Positions 1 to 12,378 of a DNA stretch of 64,000 nt are shown here, piece by piece (the stretch's first letter is position 1; each line of letters starts with the position of its first letter). This DNA is from Mimachlamys varia. Lineage: Eukaryota; Mollusca; Bivalvia; Pectinida; Pectinidae. The notes below the pieces were generated by a model. That model ran no database searches and was not told the origin of the DNA. It worked only from the letters and a program-made list of their open reading frames with translations. The translations under genes were made by a program, and so were the position numbers. Where the stretch lies: the NCBI GenBank assembly GCA_947623455.1, contig OX392532.1:3782001-3846000 (forward strand), in the 5' to 3' direction.

Positions 1-2123
1 CGCACGCCAATTAAACGTTTGCAAAAATTTAAATGAATTTTTTCGATATCAGGAGCAGTATGAAAACCCCAAATCTCTGCACCATAGCTCAAAATACTAT
101 TTACGTAGGTATCAAAAACCGCTAAGCTAGTTTCAAAATTGAAATAATTTGAATTACATACATTTAAAAGTGCGAAAAGAGCCTTTCTGCCTTGATCAGC
201 TACATGTTTTTGTGTCTCTCTGAATTTACCATTATAGTTCAATAATACTCCTAAATAATTAAACTTATCTACCACCTCTAATTGACAACCATCATACATC
301 CACAGTTCATTATCTCTAGTTTTCCCACCATTTCTAAACACAATAATTTTAGTTTTATCTGTATTGACCGTAAGGCCCCATTTAGTGGTATACTTCTCTA
401 GGGAGTTAAGCATTTCTTGTAATCCTTCTGCAGTTTCTGATAACAACACCATATCATCTGCATACATTAACAAAAACATATTTATCTCTTGTATTTCTAT
501 AGATGTACAGTTATCAGATATAAATTGCATTTCGCAGTCATTAACATACAATGAAAATAGAAGAGGCGACAAAATTTCCCCTTGAAACAATCCGTTCTCA
601 CAATCAAAATAATCAGACAGAGAACAATTATATTTCACACAACATTTAACACTATCATATAATGAACGTATTATCTTAAGCATTTTACCACAAAAACCTT
701 CGTTAATCATTTTATACCATAAATATTGTCTATTGACGAAATCAAAGGCCTTCTTATAGTCGACAAAACAGCAATAGAGTCTTCTTCTACCTTTTAATGT
801 TCTATTAAGTAATGACTGTAAAGCAAACACCGCATCAATTGTAGATAATTTTTTTCGAAAACCAAATTGTGCATCTGTTATTTTGTTATACTCAGCATCA
901 AATTCTACAAGTCTTTTATTAAGGATTGAGGTAAACAATTTCCCAATACAACTTACTAACGTGATACCTCTATAATTATCTGGGTTATTACCATCGCCTT
1001 TCTTATGTACTGGTACGATGTTACCTACTGTCCAAGAGGTTGGGAAAAATCCAGATCTAAAAACATTATTAAATAGCTTCAGTAGACAAGGCACAAGGAC
1101 ATTTTTACAATTAATAAAATATTCATTTAAAACACTATCGTTACCACGAGCTTTATTAGTCTTAAGTCGTTTGATAGCCGCATGTATTTCATTCTCAGTT
1201 ATATCTATATCTAAAATGTCACACGAAGTTTGATTATCATTATCGTCATATTCATGTAAAAAGTCATAAATGCCTTGGTCTACAGCCGGTGCACTTGCAC
1301 TAAGTGAAGAAAAATGTCTATAGAAGTCATCAATACTAAGATCAGATTTAACATTCGTTTTGCGTTTTCTAAATATTCTATAGAATTTTTTCGGGTTATA
1401 TTTACGGATATAATTCATCATATTTCCCCGGTGACATTTATATTCTTTCTTCAACTTATATTCAAGTTTCTTATATTGTGACTTCTTTTTTATTAGACAC
1501 TCTCTATTTTCTTTAGATTTACATTTATTAAAAACATATAATGCATTTTTATATTCGGTATATCTCATTCTACAAATATCTGTAAACCATGGTTTATCTC
1601 CCTTACCTACCTCACCTGCTTTAGATGAACGTTTTACATGTTTAGTATGTGTACAATGTGGTACTATCAATTCATTTAACTTACGAGTAAAATTATCAAC
1701 AGATACATCCACGCCTTCTTTAGTATACTCACTTACATTACATGATTCCATTAAACTGTCAATATTATCTTGCAGCTTACCACAGATCATATCCTTATTA
1801 TCTTCATTCCACTTGATAGTAGTTTCTTTGTTTACCAGCGCACTTTCATTTTCAGTTAATTCATCAATATCTTTTAATAAATCCAGCGAAAAACAAACAG
1901 GAGCGTGATCAGAAAATGGAGTGAACTCGCCTGTTTTGAAATATTTGATTATATGAAAACTGTGATAAAGCACAAGGACATAATCTATCGTACTTGCCCC
2001 GTTATTGTTAAAAAAAGTTAAATCGCCACTTGGATCCCCAGTATGCCTACCATTTACAATTCTATATCCCGTGGCCTTACATAGATCCAGCACCGTTAGG
2101 TGAGAACTTTTGCAATCGACATT

Positions 2124-2125
<2 letters not shown>
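1..2125 (-). CDS. Non-LTR retrotransposon ORF2 (endonuclease-reverse transcriptase), partial
   Basis: An open minus-strand frame, with codon low positions at multiples of three, could be followed from about 2110 down to the left edge; it has no end inside the window. The N-terminal part is an APE-type endonuclease. It shows STIDYV near 1975-1992 and SDHAPV near 1899-1913. The reverse transcriptase follows, with KAFDFVN near 735-752, FQGEILSPLLFSLYVND near 540-590 and the catalytic YADDM at 450-464. Downstream comes a typical LINE thumb (TKIIVFRNGG near 325-355). This enzyme nicks target DNA and copies its own RNA. The 5' part is lost or broken at a TA microsatellite and a foldback insertion. 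The clade (CR1/L2/Jockey-like) is a guess. Not every codon in 850-1850 was checked for stops. Confidence 0.88.

Positions 2126-2156
<31 letters not shown>
2126..2156. repeat. TA-dinucleotide microsatellite
   Basis: A run of alternating T and A of about 30 bases marks the point where the endonuclease frame of the neighbouring LINE stops being recognisable. Confidence 0.9.
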
Positions 2157-2159
<3 letters not shown>

Positions 2160-2160
2160 T

Positions 2161-2263
2161 ATAGTCCGAAGGGTTCCGACTCTCTGACCCGCTAAATATT
2201 TGAACGAGATCCACCTGTCGTCCAAATATTTAGCGGGTCAGAGAGTCAGAACCCTTCGGACTA
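2161..2263. mobile_element. 103-bp foldback element with 8-bp target duplication
   Basis: The arms 2163-2202 and 2223-2262 are inverted copies (39 of 40 bases pair) around a 20-base loop. The element is flanked by the direct repeat ATATCAGT at 2153-2160 and 2264-2271. Eight-base target duplications are typical of hAT-type transposases, so this may be a hAT-related MITE; that assignment is inference. Confidence 0.65.
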
Positions 2264-2271
2264 ATATCAGT

Positions 2272-2519
2272 CGACGTCTGGCTCATTTCATTGGCTTGTT
2301 CTCGCCAAAGATTATATAATTTACTCATCATATTTATCACGTGTGTTGTCCTATAGCCACCCCCTTCATATAGCACATTTCTCCAGTTTCGTATTCTATA
2401 AATATAATTAACCCATCTCTCAATGTTTCTTAATTAACCAAATATTTGTCCACTTCCTTTGTATAACCCATATCTCCAGTTTCCTACAAGGTACAAGAAG
2501 ATTTATTTAGTCGTACATG
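2272..2519. other. Flank between foldback element and LTR element; possible LINE debris
   Basis: The minus strand is open for about 50 codons (roughly 2272-2430) after a TGA and may be older LINE coding debris, for example LYNLWREQANEM near 2285-2320. A short related stretch lies on the other side of the LTR element at about 10262-10340 (shared AACCCATCT and CTCTATGTTCCTTA-like words). No gene can be supported here. Confidence 0.3.
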
Positions 2520-3481
2520 TGTAAATATGAGGGCAAACACATCTTTTTAGTTCCAGTTGTTGTTTATTTGGTTGTTAACGTTAACGTAGTTAACGTAGTT
2601 AATGACCCTACAACAATAAAGAATAAAACCTATCATTAACGTACAGTCATAAATTACTGCACTCGTTCTTTCTACATAGACATCATCGTGTACTAATTAT
2701 ATGAATACACATATTTACATTATAAGATAAAGTTATATATAATCCATAAATCTATGGATGTACAATCAGTACAGCATACGCTGTTCATACTTTAATATAT
2801 TTAAATAATGATTATGACCATTTACAAAATACTATGACAATCGTTTAGATTGTATAGAAATAGTTATATTGGACTTATACATTTATAATACCTACCCTAA
2901 CAATGGGTCAAGGGTCTTTTGAATATCATCTGGAATATCCAGGACAATTGTAAATACTGCAAATAAAATATACAGCTAATAAGACCATGTTACACTTATA
3001 CATTACCCTATCATAGCAAAACTATTAACTTATAAAAAGATCAGAAGAACTTATTCATGGTATATCAACTAATTATCTTTACCGAATATGTCAACTATAA
3101 TCTTTTACTTTTATAAAAGATAAGTACATGTTATTTCATTACAAACAACACATAGTTTGTTACTACTATAGTTTACTATTCTTTAAATCTTAATTACATA
3201 TAGATATTCTATGTTACATACCTAAAAATGGTCTTGACGGCTACAGAATATTTTCTCCGTCCGTAGACAATGGCTACGTTCATTTCCCCGCCAAACCCTA
3301 ACAAAGTGACCACAAAAGACACCACATGGACACATATAATGATGACGTCACATAGGTAAACTGGACATCACATATACATATAAGGTAGACTCACAGTAAA
3401 TGACGCAACGGTCAAATGTCGCGCAACGCGATACGGTTACGTTATAAACGGATAAATGACGTTAAAATTGACCCTATTACA
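2520..3481 (-). repeat. 3' LTR of the Ty3/Gypsy element
   Basis: Direct repeat of 9065-10026 with the same length (962 bp). The substitutions seen are near 2692 (C versus T), 2924 (T versus A) and 3473 (C versus G). It has TG...CA ends and adjoins a purine-rich tract on its inner side (minus-strand sense). Confidence 0.95.
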
Positions 3482-3491
3482 TCCTCCCCTT
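3482..3491 (-). other. Polypurine tract (plus-strand primer site)
   Basis: Read on the minus strand the sequence is AAGGGGAGGA directly before the 3' LTR, the expected place and composition for the primer of second-strand synthesis. Confidence 0.8.
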
Positions 3492-3738
3492 GCTAATAAA
3501 AGACGTCCTCGTCGCCTTAATAGCTATCAAAATATCAAGATATTCAACATTACATATATTGCAATGTTAATGACTTATAATTATTGCATAACTACGGTAT
3601 AAAATACATAAAATACATGTAATAATGTGAGGGAAGCTGACAATGCAACTTCTCCTAATATCATATACAGGACATATTATTGAGTTACTGAGTTACTTAA
3701 ACAGATAAAATATATATACAGTTCAACAGGATTTTACA
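3492..3738 (-). other. Untranslated stretch between pol stop and PPT
   Basis: A+T-rich sequence with no ORF, lying between the end of the integrase frame and the polypurine tract. I see no envelope-like reading frame in it. Confidence 0.5.
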
Positions 3739-6309
3739 CTACTCATCACAGATGGTTTTGATGACATTAACAGAAACCTCCGGGGGGATTCCGGAAAACA
3801 CACCTTGTTTTGCTAAATTTTGGAGCAACCCAGCTTTGATCTTCCAAATATCTAAATTCGCATGGGTGTGCTTGTGTGTTCCCATAATAAAGTCCCCGGA
3901 GGTTTGCCAATCAGGAGGTCTACTTTTTCTAATTGATCTTCTGGGTAATGGTAATGGACGTTCTGACGAATCCACATTGACCGATACATCATCAGTTGGG
4001 ATAGCAACTGGGTCCTGGTCATCTTCATCCTTATCAGTAGATGCCACTACTGACTTCGGAACAGTTTCCTTATTGGCATCATCTGATCCTCCCTCCTCAG
4101 CAGAGAACTGGTCGTCACCAGACGGATCAGTGGCAGACACGGGAACATCAGGATCGTCATCCGGTTCCAGTGCTGCTGTATCGCCTCCTTCATTATCCGA
4201 CTCAAAGCTGTCAGATACACAAGGCACCAATAAAACATCTGCATCATCATCGTCAGAGTCGCTTGAATCTGATTCTGGTTTCTTTGGATGAGGCCGACTT
4301 TCGCCATCTTCATTCCCGGATGTTTCCTCCAAGGGCATCAGTTCTGTAGGAATATATCCAATGGGGAGCAAGTTGTTCCTATGTAAGGTTCTTGTTCTTC
4401 CTTCTCCTGACTCAAGTTCCACAACAAATACAGGAATATGTGGGTTTGGCTGCTTCAATACAGTATAAGCATCTTCTTCCCAAAGATCTTCCAACTTGTG
4501 CTTCCCATCAAAAGCCAACCTCCTCACTAAAACTCGATCCCCAACCTTTACGAGTGTTCCTCGGACCTTGAGGTCATAATGGGCCTTCTGTCGCCTCTTC
4601 GCTTTGGATAACATCTTCGATGCTAAGTCATAGCTAAAGGTAAGTCGGTCCCGAAGATTTCGTGTGTAGTCAGAGAGAGTCTGTTCTTCTTTGATGAGCC
4701 CTCCTAAGCCGAATACAACGTCTAACGGTAGACGAGGCTCTCTTCCAAACATGAGGTAGAATGGTGAAACTTTGGTGGACTCATGACGGGTGCAATTGTA
4801 GGCATGTACTAGCGATGGAATAAAAGCCTTCCAGTCCTTTTTCTCATCAGGTTTCAAAGTCCGAAGCATGCTGATAAGTGTACGGTTAAACCGTTCTGTG
4901 ATTCCATTTCCCATAGGATGGTATGGCGTAGTATGAGATTTCTCCATCCCAAGAAGATTACACAGTTCTCTTATCACTTCACTTTCAAAGTTTGGACCTT
5001 GATCTGAATGAAGTCGCCGTGGTATTCCATAGTGGACTATGAAGTTGTTGTACAAAGTTGCAGCTGTTGTCTTTGCGGTCTGATCACGAGTTGTGAAGGC
5101 TTGTGCATACTTGGTGAAGTGATCAGTCACCACAAGTACATTAGCGAATCCACCTTTGCATGGCTCCAAGGAAAGAAAATCCATACACACTAATTCCAGT
5201 GGATGTGAAGTGTGGATTCCAATTAAGGGTGCACGTTCCTTCCTTGAAGATTTTGCTCTCATACAACGTGGGCATTTGTCGATCCACTCCTCAACATCTT
5301 TTGTCATGCGAGGCCAGAAAAATCTGTCTCGAAGTAGAGATAAAACTCTATCCCGACCAGGATGTCCAATATCATCATGAAGTCCCTTCATGGCTTTATG
5401 AGTATATTCAGAGGGCAAGACCAACTGATAGTGGTATACTCCATCTCTGTTTACTTCCTTAAAGAGAACTCCACGACGTAGTGTTAAGCTGTCAGCAATC
5501 TTGAACATCTGGGAATGCTCCCTGGTCCTGGGGAAATCGTGACGATTCGGCTGTCGATATTTCGATACTATCTGCATCCATGGCCGTAGAAAAGAATCGT
5601 GACGCTGAGCTCTTCTCCAATCCTGTGAAGTCATTTGCTCCAATTCAGTTACACCGGGGTCCCTCAGAACATCCACTACCTGAGCTGGTGAACAAAGACT
5701 TTCCACATAAGTCTGTGGTGTGGTGATGGACTGATTCACTGCATGAATGGAATCCATGGTGATTGGGAGTCTTGATAGAGCGTCTGCGTCCTTGTTGGCT
5801 TCACCCGATCGATACAATATGTCGAAATCGTATGCAGCTAACGCAGAAACCCATCTATGGCCGGTGGCGTCTAATTTAGCTGATGTCAAGACGTAAGTCA
5901 AAGGATTATTATCCGTGAAAACTGTAAAATGCTGTCCATACAAGTAATCATTGAATTTCTCAGTAACGGCCCATTTTAGAGCAAGAAACTCTAATTTATG
6001 CGCGGGATAGTTCCGCTCCGCTTTGGAGAGTCCTCTGCTGGCAAAACTGATCACCCGTAGACCGTCACCCTGGTGTTGGTATAAAACAGCTCCTAAACCT
6101 TTTCCGCAAGCATCTGTATGAAGCTCGAACGGTTGGTTAGGTTGTACATAGCCAAGCACTGGTGGTGTAGACAAACATGTCTTAAGTCTGTCAAAAGCTT
6201 GCTTCTCAGCTTCGCTCCACTTCCAATTGGGATCAGACTTCTCTTTCGTTGTCTTCTTTCGACCTTTCTTGGCACAGGCAGGTAAGAGGTCATTCAATGG
6301 CTTGGCTAT
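3739..6309 (-). pseudogene. Gypsy pol, 3' part: RNase H and integrase
   Basis: This is the same frame as the protease-RT part and is separated from it only by the TAA at 6310-6312. Counting from TTG at 6297, RNase H starts near residue 58 (HTDACGKGLGA) and carries KLEF near 101 and KDADALSR near 169. The integrase zinc finger is H307, H312, C342 and C345. Its catalytic triad is D373, D432 and E468, in MDF, HSDQGPNF and ITERFN. The last 200 residues are an acidic Ser/Asp-rich tail without a chromodomain that I can recognise. RNase H removes template RNA and integrase joins the cDNA to the host genome. The frame is otherwise open to 3739. Translation would reach it only by reading through the stop. 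Confidence 0.93.
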
Positions 6310-8052
6310 TTAGGTAAAATCTTGGATAAACTTCCTATAGTATCCAGCGAAGCCTAAAAAGGAACGAACCTCTTCTGGAGAAGTCGGCTCTGGCCAATTA
6401 AGCACCTTCTCAATCTTACTAGGATCAGGTGAAATTCCCTCCTCAGAAATCATATGTCCAAGGTAGACTACTTTCTTTTGGAAAAACTTGCATTTCTTCG
6501 GAGACAACTTTAAACCACATTCCCTTAATCTCTGAAGTACCTTTTCCAGTCGACGAAGATGTTCCTCATAAGAATCGGAAAAGATAATGAGATCATCCAG
6601 ATATATGAGACAAATGCTAAGGTGTTGGTCGCCAAGGCATTCCTCCATTAACCTTTGGTATGTCGCAGGAGCGTTTGCTAATCCAAATGGCATCCTTGTG
6701 TACTCATAGAAGCCTAGAGGTCCAACTGTAAAAGCGGTGCGCTCCTTATGAGTTTCTTCAATCTCTATCTGATGATAGCCTGATTTCATATCCAATACAC
6801 TAAAGTATTTGGCTCCAGACAAACACTCTAAGATTTCCTCAATCCTGGGAAGAGCATAAGAGTCTTTTATAGTACTCTTGTTTATTTCTCTGAAGTCAAT
6901 ACACATGCGTAGTTCACCATTCTTCTTCCTGGCTAGAACAACTGGCGAGGACCAAGGACTATGTGACCGACGAATTATTCCGATGTCCAGAAGAGTATGG
7001 AGATGATTCTTTACTTCTTCATACATTGACGGTGGTACTCTCCTATGCCTCTGCTTAATTGGGGTAGAATCATACATATCGATGTTATGTCTGACTGCAC
7101 TGGAAAATCCAATATCCTTGTCATTCTTGGAAAAGATATCCTGAAATGACATGATGAGTTGTCTCCCCTTGTCAACTTCTGTAGAAGTGAGAGAGTCTGT
7201 ACCAATGTCGATCTTCTCCATCAGCTTCTCTATCTCCTCTATCTCATTGGTCTGGTCATCCTTATCCGGAATTGTCACTGGTGTGATTTCACAAAGCAAA
7301 GCTCTGGGTTCAACAGTCACACATCTGCTGGTAATGTTGGCAAGTTCAATGTCAACACTTCGATTCCCTTTATAATGATAAGAGATCAATCCAGGAGTAA
7401 GGTCAAGGTTTCCTGATGTAACACAGTTTTCCGTTGGCTGAATCAAAGCACAGGTGGTATGATAAGGTAATTCCTTATCCACGTAGGCTTTAACTTTCAC
7501 TTGAGTGTTGGGCTTCACACAAATCACTTTATCCTCTGCACACCGCAGAACACCAAGTTGAAATTTTCTGCGGTTCAACTCCTTTTCCTGAAGTGAAAGA
7601 CACCTAAAAGCCAAGAACCAAGGAGTAAACAAATCAGCGTTCTGTAAAAACCTGGCTCCATTCTTCTTGCGGCACTTATCCATAAGCACAGTCAAAACAT
7701 TTGTGCCTAGCAAAACTGGTACTTTGAGATGGTAGTCACTGTCAGGTACAACAAGTAATATACAGTCCTGTACATGAGTTCCCAATAACCCTGGCATCTC
7801 TATACTTACCTCAATGTATCCATGATAAGGTAGTGGTTTACCATCTGCGCATTCAACTTTTAAAATACATTCCAGTGGTTGAACAGGTAAATGTGATAAA
7901 TATGTGCGATAAAACGATTCCCCGACAGTAGATACTGTAGAACCGGTGTCCAATAATGAAGTAGTTTTATGTCCAGCAACAAATATATCAACTTCATTTG
8001 ATGAACCAACAAGCTGAACACAGTCCTGTGAATCTGTAGGAGACTGCTGGCT
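6310..8052 (-). pseudogene. Gypsy pol, 5' part: aspartic protease and reverse transcriptase, ended by a premature stop
   Basis: The frame is open from at least 8052, overlapping the end of gag in the -1 frame, so a -1 shift is the likely way pol was expressed. The protease active site is LLDTGSTVSTV at about 7922-7956. RT motifs are MCIDFREIN, VLDMKSGYHQI, MPFGLANAPATY and the catalytic YLDD at 6592-6603. The frame ends at TAA 6310-6312 just after GYYRKFIQDFT. The next codons continue the same conserved region into RNase H, so this is a nonsense mutation and not a natural end. The protease cuts the polyprotein and RT makes the cDNA. Confidence 0.93.
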
Positions 8053-8057
8053 AAACC

Positions 8058-8792
8058 CTATGGTCGTCCCCTTCCCATAGGTCTCTTTCCGTTTAAAGGA
8101 CGGCTTCTGTTGACATACTGACCTCTGCGTTGATGATCAAGTCTCACCTTGCAACCTAACTGCAAGTGTCCATACTGGCCACAACGCCAACACTGAGGTT
8201 CAGCATAAGAATCATCATGATAACTTCCACCTGAAGCATCTTCAGGTCCAGTTGTAACTTTCTTCCTCTCTGCTTGTGGAAACTGCTGAAATTGAGGCTT
8301 TAGCGGCTTCTTCTGTTGATATCCTTGAGACTTCCATGATTTCACATCAGAAGAAAGTTGCTTTATCATCCCTTCCAGTCTATCTAGTCGACTATCCTCT
8401 GCGATAGTACCACTCACCATCTTTGAGGCTGCTCCTTTTGTGTTACTACTCACTGCCTTTTCCACCTTCAGTTCTGATTCCAACTTTCTCAACTCCACTT
8501 TCAGTTCGTTGTAATCTTTTATCAGCTCATACTTGGTAGCAGACCGTTCCTTTAAAGGTGACTGAAGTCCTTTCCAGATACGGCTATGCAACATCTGATT
8601 CCTTTTCTCTACAGGCAACATCTCACATCTCGAAACTTTCATAAGAATATCCTCCAATCTACAACCCCAAGAGGCAACATCTTCACCATCTTCCTGATGA
8701 GAACTGAAAAATTTCCCAAGTAGTTCCTCTTGGTCTTCTACTACACCATAATTTGTTTCCAGATGACTAAGCAAGTCGTTGATAGTACACAA
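8058..8792 (-). pseudogene. Gypsy gag, main body with zinc knuckle
   Basis: The open frame has about 244 codons; its upstream edge at 8792 is a TTG and not a true start. It has a charged helical body (residues 80-112 are rich in E, K and L) and a single CCHC zinc knuckle at residues 201-214 (CWRCGQYGHLQLGC), followed by a basic Arg/Gly-rich end that would bind RNA. It stops at 8058-8060, close to the pol frame in the -1 register. The N-terminal part of gag is in another frame (8741-8908), so gag here carries a frameshift or internal deletion. Gag forms the particle that packages the element's RNA. Confidence 0.85.
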
Positions 8793-8908
8793 GCTCTATC
8801 AGTTACCTGGGGCATCTGACGCTGTACTTGTGTCCACTGAGCGGGTGTAAATAGTGCATATTTACGAGAATCAACAAGACGTGTATCGTTTCTGTCAACA
8901 CATGTCAT
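8741..8908 (-). pseudogene. Probable N-terminal gag fragment, out of frame with the gag body
   Basis: An ATG at 8906-8908 opens a frame reading MTCVDRNDTRLVDSRKY and then FTPAQWTQVQRQMPQ, which looks like a gag N-terminus. It overlaps the gag body in a different frame and ends at 8741. The total gag is shorter than usual for the group, so a deletion near 8795 is likely. The assignment as gag is inference from position and composition. Confidence 0.45.
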
Positions 8909-9046
8909 TCACAACCGGAAGTTAAACAAACCGGAATTCTAGGGGTCGTAGTAATGTCCGGAGAGAACACAGACGAACCGGAGTGCCCGGATCACGCCGA
9001 GAACCACCCTGACTTCTCACACCGTCTTCATTTCTCCAGAATAGAA

Positions 9047-9063
9047 CATCTACGTGGGCGCCA
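9047..9063 (-). other. Primer binding site, tRNA-Lys-like
   Basis: Directly inside the 5' LTR the minus strand reads TGGCGCCCACGTAGATG. The first nine bases fit the 3' end of an invertebrate tRNA-Lys (CTT) and the rest fits poorly. One base separates it from the LTR. Confidence 0.65.
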
Positions 9064-9064
9064 T

Positions 9065-10026
9065 TGTAAATATGAGGGCAAACACATCTTTTTAGTTCCA
9101 GTTGTTGTTTATTTGGTTGTTAACGTTAACGTAGTTAACGTAGTTAATGACCCTACAACAATAAAGAATAAAACCTATCATTAACGTACAGTCATAAATT
9201 ACTGCACTCGTTCTTTCTACATAGACATCATCGTGTATTAATTATATGAATACACATATTTACATTATAAGATAAAGTTATATATAATCCATAAATCTAT
9301 GGATGTACAATCAGTACAGCATACGCTGTTCATACTTTAATATATTTAAATAATGATTATGACCATTTACAAAATACTATGACAATCGTTTAGATTGTAT
9401 AGAAATAGTTATATTGGACTTATACATTTATAATACCTACCCTAACAATGGGTCAAGGGTCTATTGAATATCATCTGGAATATCCAGGACAATTGTAAAT
9501 ACTGCAAATAAAATATACAGCTAATAAGACCATGTTACACTTATACATTACCCTATCATAGCAAAACTATTAACTTATAAAAAGATCAGAAGAACTTATT
9601 CATGGTATATCAACTAATTATCTTTACCGAATATGTCAACTATAATCTTTTACTTTTATAAAAGATAAGTACATGTTATTTCATTACAAACAACACATAG
9701 TTTGTTACTACTATAGTTTACTATTCTTTAAATCTTAATTACATATAGATATTCTATGTTACATACCTAAAAATGGTCTTGACGGCTACAGAATATTTTC
9801 TCCGTCCGTAGACAATGGCTACGTTCATTTCCCCGCCAAACCCTAACAAAGTGACCACAAAAGACACCACATGGACACATATAATGATGACGTCACATAG
9901 GTAAACTGGACATCACATATACATATAAGGTAGACTCACAGTAAATGACGCAACGGTCAAATGTCGCGCAACGCGATACGGTTACGTTATAAACGGATAA
10001 ATGACGTTAAAATTGACCGTATTACA
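9065..10026 (-). repeat. 5' LTR of the Ty3/Gypsy element
   Basis: It is 962 bp, nearly identical to 2520-3481, and begins TGTAATACGG and ends TATTTACA in element sense. It should contain the promoter and polyadenylation signals. An AATAAA-like GAATAAAACC lies at about 9165 on the plus strand, but I did not map a TATA box in the element's own direction. Confidence 0.95.
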
Positions 10027-12378
10027 CATGTACATGTTAAAACAATGAACATTGGATCAGTAGAGCTGTTTTTACGACTAAATGCGGAGACGTACGTAGC
10101 ACATTCATGAGTCAAATACCAGGGACGTATATATAATACATATAAATACTTTATAACAAAAACAACGAAATATCACGGCATGCATAGATTATATGGAATG
10201 AAAACAACAAAGAAGAATACATCTGGTATACGTGTATAATTTATTCCGTTTTAGATTTATTTCCTCTTTAACAAATATAACCCATCTGATCTCTCTATGT
10301 TCCTTACTTCACGTTCCTTATAACCCATTTCTCAGTCGCTGAGTCGATCGCAGGGCTTATTTAAAAATAAGGCGGGGAATAACATGTACATGTACGGTTA
10401 ATTGCAATCGCTGCCTGTTTAGGAATTTGAACTCTGACCTAGGCCTATATAAAAAGAAAGTAAGATGCACGTGGGGCTATTCATAGATCAATATTCTTGT
10501 TAAAGATATGACGAATGCTGACAGAAATGTCAATAAAAGCAAAGTCAGCTACATATGTACTTGACGACGGTCAGTGTTTACCAAAATATTTACCGAAATG
10601 GAGGAAAACATCGGCGTCTATTTTTAGCCCTTTCACACTACAGTGATTTCCGAGAGGATATGGTTATCTGCCGGTAGCGTCCAGGTAAAGGGATGTATCG
10701 ACAATACCTGTATCAGCTGTCACTTTTATCAGGTGCTAATAACACAGGTGTTGTTACAAGTAACAGGTGAGTTTGAAGGTAACGTGGTTAGGCCTATAGA
10801 TGTGTAATCGGGTTACCGTTGGCGCTATATTTAGCAAGCAATAGACTACAATCTACTGTATCCATGAGTATACGTCTAGATCTCTCCCCAATATAGGTCT
10901 TAATGCAAGGAGAAACCAGCTCATGTAGCCTACTGTGTCCATTCCATTATCTAATTCCGTGGTCCATTCAACGGCACGTGTCGATCGCGAGTCGGGACTT
11001 TTGATAGAATTCTAGACTTGCTGAAGTCAAAAATTATATTCCAGTGTAGAATATAATGGTAAATGTGAAACTATGGTAATACATCTTTATGCATAAACAG
11101 GAGAAAGAGTAAATGTAACAGGCAGACCGGAGTTTAAACCTGGGACCATACATAGTCTAGAAGGATGCACAACCAAATGAGTTACATTGAATCTGGTCGC
11201 CAGCTACACTGTAATATTAATACATTATACAATGTATATTAACTGCCGATCATGTCAAATGATAACAGTTGATATAAATCAAAGTTAACTTGAAGAAGCT
11301 AAATTGATGAAGAAATGAGGTCAGAAAAAAATGATGGTAGCTGTAGCCTTCTTTTTTTTGAGTGTGTAACTGTTTAACAACGAAAGACGTATATAATATT
11401 AATTCTACTTCAAAATTTAGATATATTACATTTCGATTTAACTTTAGACCTGCTTTTGTGTGGCAACAATCAGCTGTCATTAGAAATCAATACAAACATA
11501 TTTCGACACGTGCATCATTACATCAAATCCAGCAAGAGGTATATAGTATTTTTGATCATTAATAGTTATTGAGTGTGTACATTGGTATATATGATTATGA
11601 AAATGCATTTCATTAATTTGTCTTTTGATTTTTTTATGAAATCAATTTTGTTCTGATAATTCTCAAATTAATCTGTCTCGTCATTGGACTTTGTTTTTGT
11701 AATTTACTAGTGCTCAGATGTCTTCCCTAGGTAATTCCCTCTTCACCCTACCTTCTCTCTCCCTTTTGCACCGTACCTACTTCCCATCCCTGCTCATTCT
11801 CTACCCCCCCCCCCCAAACATATATGTTTTCAAGCATTATCATGTATTGCGGAGAGGACTATTTTAAGTTGTAAATAACTTGTTATCCCATCCACTTGTA
11901 TAATTTACAATAAAATATGTTTAAACTAACTAAACCTTCTTTTCCCCATATATATATATATATTGCATGGAGATTTTGCATAAAAATATTCATGTCATTA
12001 CGTACATCATGGTCATTTCATGATCAGGTACATGTCCAGTACAAGTAACAGAGGTATATATTACCATTATAAACATGGTGTACATGTAAGTTTATCTTTT
12101 TAATCTGCCAATGTACTTAGCATTGATAAAGAGTGATTTTGAGGTTTTGCACTAATGTAGGGTTGGATTGTATGAAATATACTTGTATATATCATGAATA
12201 TATGGATCTTGAACCATGCTTGTGTATAATTATGGTGGTGATAATTAATTTATAAGAAGTGACATTTATAAGCAGATAAAAAGCAGGCGATATTATAACA
12301 TTGCATTGACCATCACCAAAGATCTTTCAATGTATTAGTGTTTGATATATTGCACAACAAATATTGTTATTATTTCAG
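10027..12378. other. Upstream flank of the NWD gene
   Basis: There is no supported gene. It contains a copy of the ACGTCCCTG palindromic word (CCAGGGACGTATATA, 10129-10143), a poly-C run near 11803-11815 and a TA repeat near 11951. A stretch at about 11875-11935 ends in AATAAAATATG and looks like the 3' tail of a LINE or a transcript. The promoter and any 5' non-coding exon of the NWD gene should lie here or further left, because the first coding exon is preceded by an intron acceptor. I could not identify them. Confidence 0.4.

Larger units (their letters stand above)
2520..10026 (-). mobile_element. Ty3/Gypsy LTR retrotransposon, full length, recently inserted
   Basis: The element reads on the minus strand: 5' LTR 9065-10026, PBS, gag, pol (protease, RT, RNase H, integrase), PPT, 3' LTR 2520-3481. 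Both LTRs are 962 bp, start TG and end CA, and differ at about three positions that I could find, so insertion was recent. It is flanked by the 4-bp direct repeat CATG (2516-2519 and 10027-10030), the expected target duplication. The domain order RT-RNase H-integrase assigns it to Ty3/Gypsy. Two lesions are visible: a TAA codon inside pol at 6310-6312 and a frame break in the N-terminal part of gag. The copy is therefore probably not autonomous, although its LTRs look intact. I saw no envelope gene. Confidence 0.95.

Noticed and set aside
364..1233. Plus-strand ORFs at 364-585 and 1018-1233
   Set aside because: Shadows of the minus-strand LINE reverse transcriptase frame.
3752..5462. Plus-strand ORFs across the pol region
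   Set aside because: They are shadows of the minus-strand integrase/RNase H frame, which has all the catalytic motifs.
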